A stretch of DNA of 64,000 nucleotides from Fasciolopsis buskii (Eukaryota > Platyhelminthes > Trematoda > Plagiorchiida > Fasciolidae), in the NCBI GenBank assembly GCA_008360955.1, contig LUCM01007179.1:46891-110890 (forward strand), read 5' to 3'. The first letter of the stretch is position 1; every line of letters begins with the position of its first letter. Both the position numbers and the translations under genes were made by a program. The notes below the pieces were generated by a model. That model worked only from the letters and a program-made list of their open reading frames with translations, did no database searches and had not been told where the DNA came from. Of the stretch, positions 32,290 through 44,218 are shown in pieces.

Positions 32290-32870
32290 TTGCGGTGTTC
32301 TCGTTAGCGCCAATTCAAGGGTTGAAGATATTTGCCCAAATCTCCATCGATTCGCTTGAGAAACGGGTTGGACCATCCCACTCCCGTGCACGAACTGCAG
32401 CTGATGCCTAAAGGTACCTTCCGGGACTGTCTCGCAAACCCAGTCAATCTCTAGGGCATCAAAATCTCCCAGTATAAGAAGTTTGCCCGCAAACCCTGCA
32501 ATCACACCGAGAAAGAGAAGCAGTTCCACATCCGCTGCCGGAGTCGACCCCAAGCTACGGTACACACCTACAACTGAGATCGAGACGACAGTTGCGATGT
32601 TGACTTCCAGAGCCTGTATGTTTGGGGTATGCAATTAGTGGCCCTCCTGCGCATAGTACTCTTTAGCCACTAGTATCAGCGTTCCGCCTTCTGTTGCCCC
32701 GTCCGCTGTATAGATTATAAAGAATGAATAATCCCGCGACATTAGATCATTGCCACCCTCCCCCGGCCGCAACCGGGTCTCAGTGACAGCCACCATATTT
32801 ACATCCAGTCCTGAATTGTAACTCCGGCCAATTATGACCGCACTTGCAGCAATTGTGTAGGTAACCTTTG
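32290..32870 (-). pseudogene. LINE-A copy 2: endonuclease
   Basis: The minus strand reads 'SGLDVNMVAVTETRLRPGEG' near 32760-32820 (TET with catalytic Glu), 'EGGTLILVAKEYY' near 32660, a stop at 32638, then 'VSISVVGVYRSLGS' and 'KLLILGDFDALEIDW' near 32440-32480, the GDFN strand. These are the apurinic-type nuclease landmarks in the right order. The catalytic DxN motif reads GDFD, an Asn to Asp change. Confidence 0.8.
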
Positions 32871-33295
32871 TAACTCCCCCTCCCGTCCTTTCGGTCGCTG
32901 AACGGACGGCGGTGTCGCATGCTCGAGACTTACCCCTGAGGCCCTTGCCCGTTTTTCTGCGTGATGGTCGAGAGCCCCATGCTCGCCTCCGTGCCCACAG
33001 CCTCCTTATTTTGGCTCTTCCGGCGTATGGAAGTTATGGGTATCGGGTCCAAACTTAGTGGCCCAAGGTGCCCCCGACCACTGCGTTCATCTCCAGTCAT
33101 GCTGCACGGAGAGGCATTCAGTTACCCTCCTCCACCCAACTCTTGGATTCTCAGTTTGGGGACTATATACAGCTTTCATCAAGGACACTGGATCTCGCAA
33201 GGGTCGCTGGGACCAATGGAGCAAAAACGCCAGCTCCCAAACTGCAAAGAGGTTAATAATATGCGCCCTCGGTTGTAGCGTCAGTTGACGATAAG

Positions 33296-33812
33296 TGTCA
33301 ACAATGTTATGTGGTAGTGGGAGTACAAAATGAATACAAAACAAGTCTCAGCCCTCTGAGACTAGGAGTACAATCACAACAGGCATCAAGCCTGTGATAG
33401 CACAGACAAACTGATCAAAATACCGACTGGATACACTAGGGCTGGCATTGACTCGTAACTGCACAACGGTTTACACAATACTGGAACCACAGTCTACGAC
33501 GCTCACCGTTCACGCTAGGTCTGCCGCTAGCTGAACACAGTAGACGGAGCCTCAGGAGTAACGTGCATCGGCACAGCGCGACGGCGGATCAGGCAATCAA
33601 GAAGAACTTGTAGAGTAGTCTCGGGTCACTGCCGCTTATATAGTCAGACTAGCGGATTAAAGCAAAATTTATAAAACTGAACAATCGGCGAGCAGCAGTG
33701 CAGTGGCAGGGCGACAATTTAATTAACTGAAAAGCTAAAACATGAAACCGATACCGTTTTAAGAGAAGATAGTATGAGAAATGAAATCCCCATAAGAAAA
33801 TAGGGGAAGACA
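33296..33812 (-). repeat. Probable Ty3/Gypsy LTR (517 bp)
   Basis: Bounded on the minus strand by TGTC (33812) and GACA (33296), so it starts TG, ends CA and has 4-bp inverted ends. Just outside the left end (minus sense) is a purine-rich 'CTGGGGAGACAG' that could be the polypurine tract, and before that lies a Gypsy integrase. It contains a TATA box. No second LTR copy was found in the window, so the exact ends are inferred. Confidence 0.6.
33631..33644 (-). promoter_or_regulatory. TATA box inside the probable LTR
   Basis: On the minus strand the sequence is GACTATATAAGCGG, a strong match to a RNA polymerase II TATA element, about 170 bp into the proposed LTR. This fits U3 promoter position. 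Activity is untested. Confidence 0.5.
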
Positions 33813-33999
33813 TTGCTGTCTCCCCAGAACTACTCCTTCTCAAAATAGGTCACTAGTACTGACGTGATCGAGCTGCAGGCTTTTCGTCGGTCATCTCCGA
33901 CGGTCGGACCAGCTCCTTGGTAGTAGGTTGGGGGTTTACACGTTAGTTGGCGTTTTCATAGTCGTTAGTGGCATGTTGAAGATATTCAGCAGTAAAGCC

Positions 34000-35060
34000 A
34001 CCGGTAGGCAGCATGGTTCGACTTGACTTGGTTCTGGGGCACCCGCCCTTTTCCTCAGTTGGTTCTTATGTCGAATTCAGGTTTCCTTTCCACCTCGCAG
34101 AATACCAGTCCAGCTGCCCTTTTGCTAGTGTCTTCTGTCCAGCAGCCTCGAGTCACGCGATAATCCCTTGCGTACCCTGCAAATCAGAGGGTAAATGAAT
34201 ATGTCCTGGGTTCCCGCTGCCATATTTTGACTCTTTCTATGGGACTGACTGCGTGACGTATCGTGCGAAGGTTTCGTCTCATTAGGAACTCCGCCGGAGT
34301 CGTGCCGTTAGGGCATGTTGGGTTTGGTGTGGGCCGGTACGCAAGTAACAGTTATCGCATAACTCCTGCGTTCGTCACCTCTCCACGGGATTTGAGAAGT
34401 GCTCTTTTGAATGCGTCTGCAAATCATTCCGCTTTTCCTATAAATCGCAGGTGGTAAGATGATGATCGGGGTGTTGTATCTGAAGTCACTGACAGAATTT
34501 GACGATGTTGGTGGACGTGAGCTGCGTGTCGCTGTCGGATACGATGACTTCAGGTAGACCGTGGCGGGCGAAGCCGCATCGGGGTCATGCGGGCGTCCTA
34601 CCTGTAGTCGGCGATAAAATTTACTATAGCTGGATCTACTACGAATATGTGTAGGCCAAAATCATGTAATGTTTCTCATTAATGGGACCGGAATAGTCAA
34701 TGCACACTGTGGACCACGGCAATTTGGGCGTTGGTCATAGACTTGGTTCCTCCTTCGGTGAAGATTTGGTAGCTTACCGGCATCGTGAACAGTGGCTTCA
34801 ATGTTTTTGCCCATGAGCGGCCAGCAGTCAAATTTTCGAGTCAGCGATTTCATTCGACCCATTCTAGGAGGGCTTTGTATATTTGCTGAATAACGCTTTG
34901 CATCCGGCAGCATGGATTGAAGATTCTGTCTGCACACGTTACACGAGGCCACCACTGACGGCGATGTTCCGCGGCGGAATAGTTGCAACAGCTCTCAGGA
35001 AGCGAAGGTTAGTCGGCCATTTGGGTGTTGACCACTTCATTGCTGAACGAAGTTGAGATT
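34000..35060 (-). pseudogene. Ty3/Gypsy integrase remnant
   Basis: The minus strand first shows 'RRGTSPSVVASC', then 'RMKSLTRKFDCWPLMGKNIE' (the segment between His and Cys pairs of the integrase zinc finger). Next comes a degraded catalytic core with 'GLPEVIVSDSDTQLTS' at 34509-34562, where the second catalytic Asp lies in 'VSD'. 'FKRALLKSRGEVT' and 'LLAYRPTPNPTCPNGTTPAE' follow at 34290-34420, the well-known Gypsy integrase C-terminal pattern. It is broken by several stops. The LTR at 33296-33812 follows at the expected side. RT and gag of this copy are missing. Confidence 0.82.
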
Positions 35061-35119
35061 CCGTTGCTGATGACTGTGAAAACTGGTGGTTTAAGTTAGC
35101 GGCCGCTTCAGTTGACAGT

Positions 35120-35640
35120 TAAAGACTGTTTAAGCTTATACGCGACAGCGGTGTGCGGCGAGCTTCGATTAGTGAGGTCGTGTGCGAAAGGAGTGCGGAG
35201 CTCATCAATGGTAGACAACAAAGGCTAGACCGTTGGGCAGAGCACTTCAAGGATCAATTAAGCTGGCTTTGGCAATGCTGCCTCTTTTGAAACCGATCCA
35301 CGAGGATGACATCCGAGAACAACAGGCCGGATTTCGTCCAGGTCGAGCTCGCATTAACCAGATATTCACTCTGGCAGAGCAATGAACTGAGAACGCTGGC
35401 GATGGTTTTGCCATTTATATCGAATCAGAAGGATTGGGAAATGCGTCTTTGTACAGTTAAAATGTGTTCCGTTTGTTGGCCACAGCAGCATTCTTACCTT
35501 ACCCGCTTGCGTGGGTCCACCGCTTGTTCCTCTTGGATATTCATTCATTTTATAGAAACTTGTAACTCTGAGGAAAAGGCAGCGGTCAGTGAGGCTTTCC
35601 TTGCTATTTAATGCTGAACGCTAAGGCTATTGATGCTTTA
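35120..35640 (+). mobile_element. RTE-1 LINE, copy 3, internally deleted
   Basis: The plus strand reads 'LIRDSGVRRASISEVVCE' and 'RLDRWAEHFKDQLSW' (the EN-RT linker hallmark of flatworm RTE elements, near 35150-35265), then 'REQQAGFRPGRARINQIFTL' (first RT motifs, near 35320-35380). It then passes straight into the RTE-1 3' UTR (35420-35640, matching 30890-31105). The remaining RT and C-terminus, well over 1.5 kb in an intact element, are deleted. It is a short derivative, probably formed by internal deletion. Confidence 0.78.
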
Positions 35641-36185
35641 AAATGAAGCATGGAATTTCCGGGTAGCACGTGAACTTGGTGTGCGATCATCTGTGAATAT
35701 CTTGTCCAATCTACCCAATCAGAATAATCCAAACGAGAAGCCGTCAAAGGGGTTAAGATCGACGAGGACTGTGACAATTGTGTAAAACAAACTTCCAGTT
35801 ACATTGCCGCATACAATATGCAAAAACCAAAAAACTTGGCTTTTCCTCCAGAATTCTGTCCGAGAAACAAACGTTTCCGCCTTTGTACAACGTGCCAGCG
35901 CACCCTACGCTAAAAACTTACAATATAGGGTCCTATATGACCGAATGGATGAGGATTGCATGGTAAAGTTCCAACGCTCGGCAGCCAGGATGGTAGTTAG
36001 GAAGCATGGACAATTTTGTGCGCCACAACAAAAGGGCCTAGGTCTCTATTCAACGGAAGGTAAACTAAACAGGAGATATTTGGCACAAAACCGTGGGGAC
36101 TTTGATAGTACTGCAGGCAAACGGGCTGGTGGTCTTTCAAGTGTGATCCCATAGTGTACATCAAAAATGAAGCTGATCATGGGGG
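35641..36185. other. Unassigned, open plus-strand frame
   Basis: Frame 35804-36154 (116 codons, basic, Arg/Gln-rich, for example 'FQRSAARMVVRKHGQ') matches nothing I recognise. It lies between two RTE segments and might be an eroded linker of the RTE-2 element that follows. Confidence 0.3.
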
Positions 36186-36189
36186 TTGT

Positions 36190-37743
36190 TTTTTTAGAAC
36201 CGTAAGAGGCAGATGGACTGTCGTCATCGTTCTCCAAGGATGGCGGTGAAATGTTAACACCGGAGTTAACAGAATTCATTGGATCACTCTGGGCAAGTGG
36301 AGAGATTCCTAAGGTCTGGTGTGAATTGGTAATTTTGTCGATTTACAAGAAGGGTGATAGATTCTCATGTAAAAACTACAGAGCATCCTGACTGATCATG
36401 GGTATTCTCATGTACCGATTATTTAGTGTTCACGAACTGGGTATGCGCAAGAACCGAACCGGCTTCCTTCCCGGTCGGGATTGTATTGACCAAATTTACA
36501 CTTTGCTGCAGACCTTCGGACATAGGCACATTTTTCGTAGAGGCACGATTCCTCTCTTTCTTGATTTGGAAGCGGCGTTTCACTCGGTGGATTGCGCAGT
36601 TTGTTTTGCGCCTGATGAATTTATTTCAGGTATCCAGTCAGTATGCCGACACGCGAAGCCGAGTTCGCACTTATTTCGACGTTTCGCCTGAGTTCTCCGC
36701 GCGAAGTGGTGTTCCTCATGGTTGTCATTTATCACGTTTCCTTTTAAATTTGTCATAGAGGTGGCTATGGAGATAAACTTTTACCCATGTGGGAACACTG
36801 GCATTATTATTGGTTCAAACACGTACTTATCCGACTTAAAACATGTGGCGATGTGCTATTGAGTGAAGAATCAAAAAAGTTGCAGGATTTTCTCGATCGT
36901 CTGAATAATGGTGTAGACATGGTGGGCCGTTTTATACCATTAGAAGTGAAAATTGCTGTTACAAGAGTGGATTCATTCAGAGCCGAGCCCTGTTCTCGCA
37001 GGGGAACATTTAGGTAAAGTAGATAGATTCATTTACTTAGTTGGCTGTATCTCATTTGGCGGCCGTCTGTCGGAAGAAGTGTCTTCGCGCATACAGAAGT
37101 CTAGATTGACATTTGATAATTTGCGACATCTGTAGAGTCAGCGTGACACTCGACTATTGAACAAAATCGATTTTGGGCGGCAGAAGTGTGATCAGTATTG
37201 GTTTATGGCTTCGAAACATGACCACTGAGAATAAATACACCGTTGTCTTTTTAGTGTTGGTGAAATATGGTAAGGGAGTTTGTGAAAACTCAGAAGCTAG
37301 GCGTATTTTACTTGGGCATAGGGTCCAGGTTTTAGAACAGGCACAGAATCAAAATAGATTTAAGTGATTGAGAAGTTCTGCGCGTGTCAAAAGAATGGTT
37401 GCCTCGTTTTCCGAGACAGGTAATGGTTGGAGGATGGTTCAATGTGGCCAGCCGATGAGACGGGGAAAAGTGTGAGAGCTTCAGCTACTGGACTGGCCCT
37501 TATTGATGCTGTTAGACTTCCTGGTTGGGATCTACGAGGTCCTTTGAAGAGAGAATAGGTGATATGGCACAGTGCCGCAGTAACGGTCTTGCATTCGAAA
37601 CCTCTAATCTTCTATCTAGTTCTTCAACTTTCGCTTTTGTAGTGGATCTTCCATTATTCCTCATTTTTGCTCCAGTAGATTGTGCTATGTAGTAGAAAGC
37701 CAAACCAGGATTGTTTCCAGCTTGGTTGATGGCTTTACAAACG
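36190..37743 (+). mobile_element. RTE-2 LINE, middle to 3' end
   Basis: The plus strand reads 'ADGLSSSFSKDGGEML' (36213-36256), 'LWASGEIPKVWCELVIL' and 'IYKKGDRFSCKNYR' (36285-36380), 'RTGFLPGRDCIDQIYTL' and 'IPLFLDLEAAFHSVD' (36450-36590, RT domain A with catalytic Asp), 'SARSGVPHGCHLSRFLLNLS' (36698-36758, domain B), then after losses 'KVDRFIYLVGCISFGG' and 'SRIQKSRLTFDNLRHL' (37014-37135). A divergent C-terminus matches 259-556. The Y/FADD box is not found and seems lost near 36760-36800. The element is decayed by stops and deletions. Confidence 0.83.
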
Positions 37744-37749
37744 AAACTC

Positions 37750-38830
37750 TACTCATGGGTCAGCACCAAAAATTTAGATCTCAAATTTGTATTTTTGTTC
37801 GGCAAGATCTAGTCATTCATTTCGTCAACAACACTTAATGTTGCTCCCATCTATAAAGCAGATTGGCTTGAAATTTTGTCGATCTCCCATTTTATCCATC
37901 ACGTGTATTCGTCATTCATGAAACGGTAACTGCCCACTGTGAACAGCAAAGCAAGATTTATTCATGAAAATATGGAAGCATATGTTGTTTAAAATTCAGC
38001 ATCAATACCCCGTGACAATCGACGATTCTTCTCTCTACCTTTCAGTGATTCTTGCCCATTTTGATGTGACGTCCAGAAACTCCAGTTTGAAACAGTTTTT
38101 CTCACATTCCAAGCAGTTTCGGGTTCTCTTCGTCGGCATCCACTGGTCCGGTAGCTCATCAAGTTAACACGTCAGGACACTGAACATTTTGAATGAAATT
38201 GAGAATCGAGCCAAGGTGTGCTTTTAAGTGGGGCATTCTCTGTACCCAAGTGCTTTCATGCTTTTTACGGTAAACAGAAGGAAGACCGCGGTACTCAAAA
38301 CACCCTGATTACTGAATTCTGGTAAAGGGAAACACGAAGCTTCTTTCGGATACACTCATGTTTTCATATTGTTTAATTTCTTAGCCTCATCACAAAATCT
38401 TCATCCCCACGAGGACAAGAGTTATCCTATCAAGGGTGCATTCTCTTTCGGCCCGTTTCAAGAGCTTTTCCCATTTAAAACAACTTGGACGGGAAAAGGC
38501 GAGCGGGACGGCTTTCTGGAAGAAGTTCCTTCATTATATATCTATTTGGTTAATGTTCTGCAGGTCACGGCAAGCGATCCGTGCATCAATAGAATTAACG
38601 CGGTGCCAGACTAGGGCACTCAGTGTTCTCTGCTGTCGTTCGGGTTGATTGCATTACCTGGTTTATTGCGTGCTCATTTCATGCTTCATATCCACTGAGC
38701 GTTGGGTAATTATCTGCGCCAGTATTGGGGAACAAGGCTTCTGTTAAAAACTCACACTAGGAATATAAGTTACACTGTGATCACTTTCCAGTGTGATTGA
38801 TTTCGTTCACTATTATGTGACTTGAGACTT
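37750..38830. other. No recognisable gene
   Basis: Frames at 38369-38614 and 38436-38648 overlap in the same direction without recognised motifs. Nothing assignable. Confidence 0.4.
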
Positions 38831-38832
38831 AA

Positions 38833-38925
38833 AATGGTTGAACATAAACGTTAAATTGTCCTGGGTTTTCTAATCGGTTCATTGTTCCCCACATCGTGGT
38901 CCAAAAAGAATTCACTGCATTGCAC
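38833..38925. repeat. Dispersed repeat A, copy 2
   Basis: Matches 1-93 with seven substitutions and no indels. Its left flank has no match inside the window because copy 1 starts at base 1. Confidence 0.8.
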
Positions 38926-39770
38926 AATTGATTTACCCATATGTTGCAAACGAGAAACGTTTGGACCTACAAAGAGCCACTGCAGACAGGAAATGAGGCA
39001 AGTTTCTTGCGAACAGGGTTTTGCTGTTTTGGAATGAATTGCCCTGGTGCTCCTTGCTGCACGCCAATGGAAACTTACGGATAGGTTCTAGATCTACCCT
39101 GGTGAATAGTATTCTCTGACATGGAAAGGATTATAGGGTCTGGGTAACCACGCTGAATCCTACTTTGTGTATTGAAGTATATTGTGCAATCACAAATGTT
39201 AATATGGAATTGCTGCTGCCACAAAAGCTCTTCCTTTGAGAAAAAACTAATCCCGCGCAATGTTTGGGACAATAACACTTGACAGAAGCACAACTACCTC
39301 GGTCTTTGCTTGAATGCCGCGCGCACTACCATCCCATGCAGCTAACACAGCGATGTGAGTCCAGATGGAGATCGTCTGCACCAACACATGCAATATACGT
39401 AAAAATGGATGGAAAAAATTGCGTTTACTGGCGACCTTGAAACTTTGCTCAACTCAATTACAGAAACTTGGCTATCCAAAAATGACTAATCACCCAGAGT
39501 AGCACGAGAAAAATTTGCGATATGACCGCAGGACACAAAGGAAGAAAATTCAGTTAGCAGATTATCCATCCTCATTACAGGAAGCATAAATAATCTGGAG
39601 CCGAAAGTTCAGATGCGCATGCGCCCTTTGAATTTCTGCTGCAACCCAGGCAGCACGGCAGATGCGAGTCAGAACCCGACCCTGTCCAGTAACCGTCTGA
39701 ATTTTGCGTTCCATTATGGATTCCGTTCGCCAGTAAAATCGGTCAAAATCAATGCTACTTTAAACCTTAT
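38926..39770. other. No recognisable gene
   Basis: No open frame above about 72 codons and no repeat match found by eye. Confidence 0.4.
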
Positions 39771-39779
39771 TGTTCTTTA

Positions 39780-42250
39780 GAACCATTATTGTTTCTCCAC
39801 ATGGGATCGCGCATTGTTGTACCTCAAAGATCCAATCCACCGGGAACACCCAAACGTGGCGACTGGTAGCGGTTCTCAACTACAATACTCCAGCTTATAT
39901 ATCAATTTCAACATTGTTGGACACCAATATCCTTTCTTCGTTTACGAAAATTTCGAACCTGTACCTCACACTTCAATCACCGATCCATGTTCACACGTGT
40001 GTCATCTGCATACACGAGTCCTGGCTGAACCCGGATATCACTGATTCACTCGTGTGGACAGATAGCTTCAGACCCCATCGGCAGGGGAGAGTTTCAGACA
40101 AGAAGACTGTAGACGGCGTGGCAAACGAACATAAACGCATTCTAGCCACACCAGGGCAATCATAAAGAATACAAATTGCCCCTTTTAAGCTTGTAACACA
40201 ATATCATTCCTTTTTAAACTTTTTTCTGGCCTTAATTGTTCATCTTCATGCGGAAAGTCTGCATATCATCGTAGGTGATTTCAATCAGGCATTTACCCTA
40301 ACACTGACTATGCTTGATTTGACTTACTCCGTGTTCTGCCCAACAAAGTCAGCTCCATTTTGAATTGAGTTATTGGCAGCCATCGTGAGTTATTTTCCCT
40401 GAAACTGCGTGTTCTTATATCAAGTAATGATCATTGACGGCTTCCATTAAGATTTAGTATATACCCCAGGTCAGCGTTCTATTCTTTCATGCAAGCAAAT
40501 CAAATCCGAGATGACCTCCGTAATGTTTCTTCTTCGGAAATCCCTCTTTATCGCATAAACCTGTTCCTCTTTGGAACCCTGTTAAATGGCAATTTGAAAA
40601 TATTTTCAGAGGTAGCCAATGAAGTCTTTGATATCTGCTGTCCCTCTGAATCATTATCCGTCTCAAATCGGTGGATATTCTTTCAGATACTGTAATCCCT
40701 ATTTACTGGTATTTCTAGGAAGATTCAAGGAGCACGTCCACAAATTCTGTAACAAATCAAGCGTGCCATATGCTTCCATCCTAACAAAGACTTAAATCAA
40801 CCACATCGGCACTATATTCGCCATAAATCCCCTTAGTAGTAACAAGGATGGATTGCTATGGCGTGGCATTTGACTGCCGTGAAGGAAGAGGAAGAAACCT
40901 TCGGAAGACTCTGTGGATGTCGACAGCATCATTCATGCTTTCATCCGTATTTGCACTTTTGCCCCAACTATATTTGGAAAGGCTGATGATAGGACAGTTA
41001 AAACTTTTCTAAAGGAGAGATGCACGACATTCTCTGGACCATTAAAGTTAACACAGTTGTTCCTGACAGTCAGTCTTCAGCACTTTCAGGGCATGGTGCT
41101 GTGATTCTGATGGTACATTTACTTTTCTGATTTGCCCATCATTACGCTCGTCTTCTGACCCTGGCTGTTGGGGATCCGTCACTATTATTCCCATCCCAAA
41201 ATCTACCGGTTCTACTGCTTTAGCAAAACGCTTCCACCTCATCGCCCAAACATCTGGTCCCAAACTGACGGGGCGAGCTATACTTAAGTGCGTAATTTTT
41301 CTATGCATCTTCCTGACGACCCTTTTCAGTTTGCTTATAAATCTAACAGGTCCACTTTGAATGCTGTTCCCCCCTTTATTCACCCCATTTGTAAGTCCTC
41401 AAACGCATCAATAAAATCTGTGCGTTGCGCATTTCTAGATTACTCGTCAGCATCTGATTCGATCCCACGATCCCTTCGACTTCACAAACTGGAAATATCG
41501 GGTTCTCCCACGCCTTTAATAGCTGTCTGATTGCTTTACTGGCCAAACCCAGTGCACACGAATGGACAGCAAAACTCCAAAATCGTTGATTAACAACTCA
41601 GGAATGCCTCAGGGTGCTGTTCTTTCACCCTTTCTCATCCATACTTACATCAGCGACTTATCAACTAGCTCCTCCTGCTATCTGTTTAAGTATGCTGATG
41701 ATGTGGCCCTCTCTCAAGCCGTTTCGACCAACAATGATTTTCAAAGATTTTCAAACAATCTTTTTTCTGTTTACGATTTCTCTGCACCAGCTGGTTTAAA
41801 TCTCAACACATCTAAATGTTTCGAGTGTCTGTTCTGTCCCTGGAATCAGATATCCATCCAACCCGTCTTCTGTAAACTCAGTACACATGCCGGGCTTGAT
41901 TCTATGAAATATCAAGGCGTTACTTTTCATAAAATTCCGAAGTTTAACACTCATGTCTTTACCTTTGTACACGTCAGCGTGCGAATAGTTAGCTCACAAG
42001 TTTCTTTCCCATCCCACGCATCAACCGCTCAGTGACCTTCCAATATTCTATTCTCGTGTTTCGCCCTGATCCACTTTTCGTACCAAAACCCCTGAATCAA
42101 CACCCGCAGGATCTGTACTGTCGATTATTTGGCTTGCATGCCAAACCTTCTTGTGTTTAGTCTAATTCCTGAGCACCCTAGCATAATGTACACTAATGAC
42201 TTCTTGATTATTGTTCATTCCATTGTTGCAACTTGATGAATGTAAGGTGT
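39780..42250 (+). mobile_element. LINE-D (Jockey/CR1-like), decayed
   Basis: Plus strand. Endonuclease: 'VICIHESWLNPDITD' near 39997-40041 and 'LHIIVGDFNQAFTL' near 40258-40299. Linker and early RT: 'VTIIPIPKSTGSTALAKRF' near 41175-41235, 'DDPFQFAYKSNRSTLNAV' near 41317-41370. Domain A: 'CAFLDYSSASDSIPRSL' near 41427-41475. Domain B: 'GMPQGAVLSPFLIHTYISDL' near 41603-41662. Domain C: 'LFKYADDVALS' with YADD at 41691-41702. The C-terminal domain is poorly readable after 42035. Frameshifts occur throughout. This family uses a C- and T-rich sense strand, unlike LINE-A to C. Confidence 0.83.
41288..42035 (+). pseudogene. LINE-D RT catalytic core
   Basis: Frames 41288-41530 and 41562-42035, separated by a frame break at about 41530, together cover RT boxes 2a to C and the start of the thumb. 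The catalytic Asp in box A ('FLDYSSASDS', where most relatives have AFDS) and both Asp of YADD are present. Domain B reads GMPQGAVLSP, close to the GVPQGSVLSP of relatives. 'AGLNLNTSKCFECLF' follows as box D. It is the least broken RT segment in the window but still two frames. Confidence 0.84.
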
Positions 42251-42259
42251 CCCCTACAT

Positions 42260-43540
42260 TTCCCCCTACTTTTTAGCTGAGATGCAACATTACTTTTGCG
42301 CACAAACGTCCATACAATGCAGCTCAGTAAATATTGACTTCGATCTCAAAAGGAAACGATTTGCAAGCTCTGTATTCCTTTTCTAGTCATGATGATTTTT
42401 TTAGAAACTGGACCGTTTTTTCCAAAGGGTGCTATTTCACGCGCTTGCTTAAGCTAATAGATCCCACGAATGCTGACATGTGTAATATGGGCATGGTTGA
42501 ATTAGAATGGGATTAGAATAAACCAAACTCAGCGGGTGCTGTATTTAACCGGAAATAGAACCTGGACGACTGGAGACCCCGCTTAAATCGGATGAGGCGG
42601 TCCGAAAGTTAGGAGAACCATTTGACCCCCCACAAGTCCAAGAGATGATATTTGATGGCCAACCAGAAACGTTTGCCAATTTATTAAACGGTACAATAGT
42701 TTCTTCAAGTTCAAGGTTGACGGTTCCGGACGGCGATCTTTCTACCTGATGCCCCATCGCTCTTCAGAGCTAGGATGACGATAAGCGGATGCACGGCGTT
42801 AGAACCGCAGGCAGCTTCCAATAGAGTATGCGAGATAGTAAAACGTTTTGAACAGCCCCTGAGAATAGCGAGGAACTTAAATGACGGCGTCCTCTCCGAG
42901 ACAAATACAAACCGAAGGATTTCCACTTGTTGTTGAATTTGGCATAAAAGAACTGCTGCGAAGAACCAGATCACAGGCAGTAACAGCCAGATCTTAATTT
43001 TCTGCCCCCACTCCCGAATAGGTTGTTTTTTATCTACATTTAGACCTCTGGAAACGCTGGGGAGAGGGAGCGAACAAAACTGTCAAAGAAAACAGAAATG
43101 CCGATTCCGAGGAACTTTCAGATTTTATTGAGTTATAAGCAGTCATCGCCAGTAGTTCTTTTTGCTAAATTAGGTGGAATAACAACAGACTTGGCGAAAT
43201 AAATAAAGATTCTTGCCTTAATGGATAAATTGATGAGGTCGGGCTACAGACTTAAGCAATGACCCACGTCACCTTTCAGAGTTAAGATCCACAGCCAAAT
43301 TGCGTTTCACCGTTCCTAGTAGTGAGCTGTCATTTTCATAATTTTTCAGTCAACCCATGTGTTATTTTGACGTCATCAGCAGAGTTAAAACCACTATCCT
43401 AGAGAGGAAAATTGCCTCAATTTTTTTGAACATCAAATTTCGACATCGTATCTTATTGGTCAATGCCAATTTTCTGATTGTGATTGTGCTGCCACAGTTC
43501 TAGCTTTGAAGTGAACATCACTTCAAACATCATGTACTTT
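42260..43540. other. No recognisable gene
   Basis: Minus frames 42545-42757 and 42711-42974 show no family motif. The last 40 bases before 43541 have weak similarity to the outer flank of the right inverted-repeat arm. Confidence 0.4.
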
Positions 43541-44218
43541 ATAAGACAAATTCTATCGGTCTGCTAAGTCGTCTTCCATCCACTAGTTTCCACATCCCAC
43601 ATCCGTCTTGTTGTTCAAACAGAATCATGTGTCCCAGGCTGTTTTGTTTCGTGACACAATATCGCATGGTCTATATTTTAGCCAGTTATTGTAACGGTCC
43701 TTGTCCTTGGTGAGGTATTTTTGGTATGCTGCTGGGCCTTCAGGCCCTTTCAGTAGAAGCATAATCTAATGCCCACGACTGTTGCCCACTTAGCCTGCTG
43801 AAGTATTCAAGTGTCATCTAGTTTTCATAGCGTTTCTTAACATTTCTATTCCCAGAGCGTCTTCAAACCAATTATGTACAGTATCCCGTTATCGCGTCAG
43901 CGGTAACAATCAAAAGTGGTAACACTTCATAACGTTATCTACATTTCCTCCCCAAACTCTAAATTTCGAATCAAAATTAGCATGGTGCTGGGTGTAACTA
44001 AGTTAGAATTGTCAATGACTTTGTCCGCGCAATTAACACTTAACGATGATCCACAGTTGAACTTTGTTTGGCAACAATGAGCCACTGCTCCTCCATACTA
44101 AATGGCTGGACGGGTGAAGCCCACAGTGAAACAGTTTCACAGACCATGTTAAACATTTGGAGCTCATGGCTTCAATGATTGCACTGCATTTTCACCTCAG
44201 TTATTCAGAAAATTGGGC
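43541..44218 (+). repeat. 678-bp inverted repeat, left arm
   Basis: Reverse complement of 47106-47783 over the full 678 bp with no indel and a single substitution (43964 T against the complement of 47360). A less perfect extension of about 10 bp may exist at the outer end (two mismatches). No coding motif is recognised in the arm. Termini read ATAAGACAAATT outward. No target duplication is evident in the flanks. Confidence 0.95.

Larger units (their letters stand above)
31117..32900 (-). mobile_element. LINE-A copy 2
   Basis: The minus-strand order is endonuclease (about 32400-32870), linker (32290-32400), RT (31880-32260) and C-terminal domain (31218-31600). It aligns with the two halves of LINE-A copy 1 (12353-12990 and 9133-9850). 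RT boxes A, B and C retain their catalytic residues, but frameshifts separate them. The 3' UTR seen in copy 1 is missing because the RTE-1 tail starts at the protein end. The 5' limit is uncertain, as sequence up to 33290 may be its 5' part. Confidence 0.82.

Noticed and set aside
33087..33278. Overlapping frames of 60-105 codons on both strands as a gene
   Set aside because: The three plus-strand frames and the minus frame overlap the same sequence with no family motif, and the position fits the 5' region of LINE-A copy 2.
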